Position numbers and translations under genes: made by a program. Positions 31,820 to 33,987 of a stretch of DNA of 33,987 nucleotides are shown one piece after another (position 1 is the stretch's first letter; the number at the start of each line of letters is the position of its first letter). Source of the stretch: Gammaproteobacteria bacterium. Lineage in GTDB: Bacteria > Pseudomonadota > Gammaproteobacteria > Pseudomonadales > Azotimanducaceae. The notes under the pieces were generated by a model. It made no database searches. It was not told where the DNA came from and worked only from the letters and a program-made list of their open reading frames with translations. The stretch covers positions 1 through 33,987 of the forward strand of contig JABHYO010000093.1 of assembly GCA_018656865.1 (NCBI GenBank). Direction: 5' to 3'.

Positions 31820-33987
31820 CTAAGCCACTTCTTCGACAATAGGCTTGATTACGAAGAGCAGATCGCCCTCGTTCACCTGTTGCCCGGTTGTAATGTTAAT
31901 CCGGGTAATCTCGTAACGCCGATCCGAAGCATAGAGCTCACCGCCTTCTCCTGCAAAACTGTTCAGGTTCACGGGCGTAAACATCTTCATTGCTTCGAGT
32001 TGGCAGAGCACATCTTCTGTAGTGATGATATCGCCAACATTGACATACTCGGGTTCCGATGGGGACGGAGTTCGATAGAAAACACCAGTCGACGGTGACA
32101 ACACCTTGAGTTCGTCACTGTCGTCGATTTTCAGCATTTCAATGCTGAGCACGGCACCTGCGGAACCTGACGCCTCCTCGATTTCCCTGATCAGCGCCTC
32201 CGCATCGATACGTTCCAGGAAGGCAGGAAGATAACCGGTGTCGTACTCGCCACCGAGGAAAACCTCATCTCGCAGAATTTTCTTAATCAGCTCGATATTC
32301 GTGCAGATACCGTTGATCACAACCCGATCCAGGTACTCCACCATTTTATTAACGGCATCGTTCCTGTCTTCGCCGTGACAGATAATCTGAATGATCAAAC
32401 TATCATAGAAAGGCGATACAACCTTGCCTTCGCCCGCCATGGAAATCAGCTGAATGTAATCCTCTTCAGGCAGTTCGCAGGTAGTGATCTCACCCGGCGT
32501 CGGCACAAAGGAAACATGTCCCTCTGAATCAAGCACTGCTTTTTCCGCATTGACGCGAACCTCAAGGCCATAACCTTTTACCGGAAACTTCATCTCTTCG
32601 ATGGAATCTCCCGAAGCGATCTGGAACTGCTTTTCGACAATATCAACACCGGTAACGACTTCCGTCACAGGATGCTCTACCTGCAGTCGCGTGTTCATCT
32701 CCATGAAATAGATCGCGTCATTAGGCACATCGTAAATGAACTCGACCGTACCAGCGCCGGTGTAGTCAACCGTGTCAGCAATTTTCTGAGCGTACTCCAG
32801 GACCGCCTTCTTCCACTTTTTCGGTAGCATGGTGGAATCGGATTCTTCCATCAGCTTCTGGTTATTTCGCTGAACGCTGCAGTCCCGTATCCCGATGACC
32901 CGCGAGTTTCCATGCGTATCGCGCAGGAGTTGCGCTTCAATATGACGCAGGCTGGTAACGAATTTTTCAATATAAACATCGCCGTTGCCGAAAGCAGCCT
33001 TGGCCTCAGTAGTCACCTGGTGGAACAATCGATGCATCTGCTCCGGTCGCTCAACAACCTGGATGCCCTTGCCGCCCCCGCCATGAACCGCCTTCAGCAA
33101 GACTGGATAGCCTACCTGCTCGGAAATCTCAGCAGCCTTCTCACTGGAATCAACAATTCCGTGACTGCCCGGGACGACAGGCACATCGATACTCATCGTT
33201 GTATTGATGGCATTCGACTTGTTACCCATGGTCTCCATGGATACAACACGGGGGCCGATAAAATTGATGCCGTGCTGGCGGACCAGGCTAGCAAAGTTAG
33301 GGTCTTCGGACAGGAAGCCGATACCCGGATGTAGTGAATCCACACGCTCTGCTTCAGCAATACTGATGACGGAAAGCGCATTAAGATAACTCTCGTCCGA
33401 CGTGTTGCCACCAATACAGACCAGGCTGTGCTTGTCTTCATCCCGCACCATGTCTGCCGGAACCGAATCCATATCAGGGTCCGACTGAATCAGAACCACC
33501 TCGTGACCAAGAGCCTTGGCTCTCGACACCAGTTTCACTGCTGTGCATCCTCGAGCATGGATCAGGGTTTTACTTACCGGCCGAATAAGATCTTCTTCTT
33601 TCGGCTGATTAACGACAACAATTGGACCTTCCGCGTCCAGCCTGCCCGTCATAATTCGGTCGACCACCTGCTCCACGCTTTCTGTGGGCAGTGGAATGGT
33701 CGGATCAATACGCCTCAATTCGTCGTCATGTGCTTCGGAAAATGGATGCCTGACCAGGCCCGCCATCGCGCCCGGTGTTACTGATAGATAGTTGCTTAGC
33801 ATGCACTTGTAAGGCAGGTTACGCTCGACAACAGCCTGCCCGGCAAATGGCATTCTCGCACCCGTCAGGTAATAGGTCTGCGTCAGGGGGTGTGTCACAA
33901 AACTGGCCTGTGCACCGCCGGTGCAGTGACCGAAGCCAAACATGATGATCGGCAGGTCGTTGTCACGGATAAAACGAGTAATCCTGT
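31820..33987 (-). CDS. Single-chain biotin-dependent acyl-CoA carboxylase (CTbeta-BC-BCCP), N terminus beyond the window
   Basis: The reading frame is open to the right edge (about 720 residues seen); an internal Met at 33943, used for numbering, is not the start. Residues 1-100 are the end of a carboxyltransferase-beta domain (TGGAQASF...GARMPFAGQAVVERNLP, then GAMAGLVRHPF, matching the AccD end). About 122-570 is biotin carboxylase: HPGIGFLSEDPNFA, AVHGGGGKGIQVV (ATP), RHIEAQLL, IRDCSVQRNNQKLMEES and MEMNTRLQVEHPVTE. About 612-702 is the biotin carrier with biotinyl Lys653 in EAMKM. The enzyme fixes bicarbonate onto an acyl-CoA, perhaps acetyl- or a longer acyl-CoA. In common acyl-CoA carboxylases BC and BCCP precede or are separate from CT, so this order is unusual. 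Confidence 0.85.
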   Translation of the reverse strand, partial: RITRFIRDNDLPIIMFGFGHCTGGAQASFVTHPLTQTYYLTGARMPFAGQAVVERNLPYKCMLSNYLSVTPGAMAGLVRHPFSEAHDDELRRIDPTIPLPTESVEQVVDRIMTGRLDAEGPIVVVNQPKEEDLIRPVSKTLIHARGCTAVKLVSRAKALGHEVVLIQSDPDMDSVPADMVRDEDKHSLVCIGGNTSDESYLNALSVISIAEAERVDSLHPGIGFLSEDPNFASLVRQHGINFIGPRVVSMETMGNKSNAINTTMSIDVPVVPGSHGIVDSSEKAAEISEQVGYPVLLKAVHGGGGKGIQVVERPEQMHRLFHQVTTEAKAAFGNGDVYIEKFVTSLRHIEAQLLRDTHGNSRVIGIRDCSVQRNNQKLMEESDSTMLPKKWKKAVLEYAQKIADTVDYTGAGTVEFIYDVPNDAIYFMEMNTRLQVEHPVTEVVTGVDIVEKQFQIASGDSIEEMKFPVKGYGLEVRVNAEKAVLDSEGHVSFVPTPGEITTCELPEEDYIQLISMAGEGKVVSPFYDSLIIQIICHGEDRNDAVNKMVEYLDRVVINGICTNIELIKKILRDEVFLGGEYDTGYLPAFLERIDAEALIREIEEASGSAGAVLSIEMLKIDDSDELKVLSPSTGVFYRTPSPSEPEYVNVGDIITTEDVLCQLEAMKMFTPVNLNSFAGEGGELYASDRRYEITRINITTGQQVNEGDLLFVIKPIVEEVA

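Noticed and set aside
1-33987. Defence island, prophage, integron or CRISPR array
   Set aside because: No integrase, transposase, restriction-modification, toxin-antitoxin, Cas or phage structural signature and no regularly spaced repeats were found; the gene order is that of core and catabolic chromosome.

Overview
The window (about 34 kb, base composition by eye in the mid-50s %GC) reads as chromosome of a free-living, probably aquatic gammaproteobacterium. The gene order lptF <-> pepA-holC-(small ORF)-valS, together with slyX, pilU and DUF3293 genes, is characteristic of that class. The many acyl-CoA enzymes (two crotonases, a thiolase, an HMG-CoA-synthase-like/DUF35 fusion, a hot-dog thioesterase, a single-chain biotin-dependent carboxylase) suggest lipid, sterol or aromatic catabolism as in marine oligotroph or hydrocarbonoclastic relatives. 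No rRNA, tRNA, CRISPR, prophage or insertion sequence was recognised. I cannot assign a genus.

Layout. 1-861: 3' end of an F420/flavin luciferase-like oxidoreductase overlapping a ferric-reductase-like membrane protein. 886-4834 (minus): a crotonase, then a 415-bp gap with a palindromic repeat, then a thiolase preceded by a ketosynthase-like/DUF35 fusion. This pair resembles the archaeal thiolase-HMGCS-DUF35 complex, but the condensing triad appears to be lost. 4940-9737: SnoaL-like and DUF3293 proteins, a TerB-like protein, a DUF3187 outer-membrane protein and an NfeD protease-stomatin operon. 9734-13012: a MarR-GNAT fusion regulator, PlsC, an HpaI-type aldolase and a PaaI-type thioesterase. 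12996-20378: an MltB-like transglycosylase and LptF on the minus strand, diverging from pepA-holC-ORF-valS. 20548-23363: a cold-shock protein facing a minus-strand operon hisH-hisF-slyX-quinone reductase. 23484-27063: a CaiD-like crotonase, a second NTF2-like protein, a GST and a GPH-family transporter. 27203-28606: a GntR DNA-binding domain fused to a complete PurM (AIR synthase) domain. 28690-33987: PilU with an acidic tail, a second palindromic repeat, a divergent LysR/TauE pair, and a CT-BC-BCCP carboxylase running off the right edge.

The most unusual features are the GntR-PurM fusion (a candidate DNA-binding 'trigger enzyme' for purine synthesis), the Gln-for-Cys ketosynthase-like/DUF35 fusion beside a thiolase, and the CTbeta-BC-BCCP domain order of the carboxylase. 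At the DNA level there are three short perfect or near-perfect tandem duplications, a 16-bp perfect palindrome with flanking direct repeats between lysR and tauE, and two related GTCAT...ATGAC palindromic elements. All domain calls and residue alignments were made by eye from translated sequence; no database search was run.
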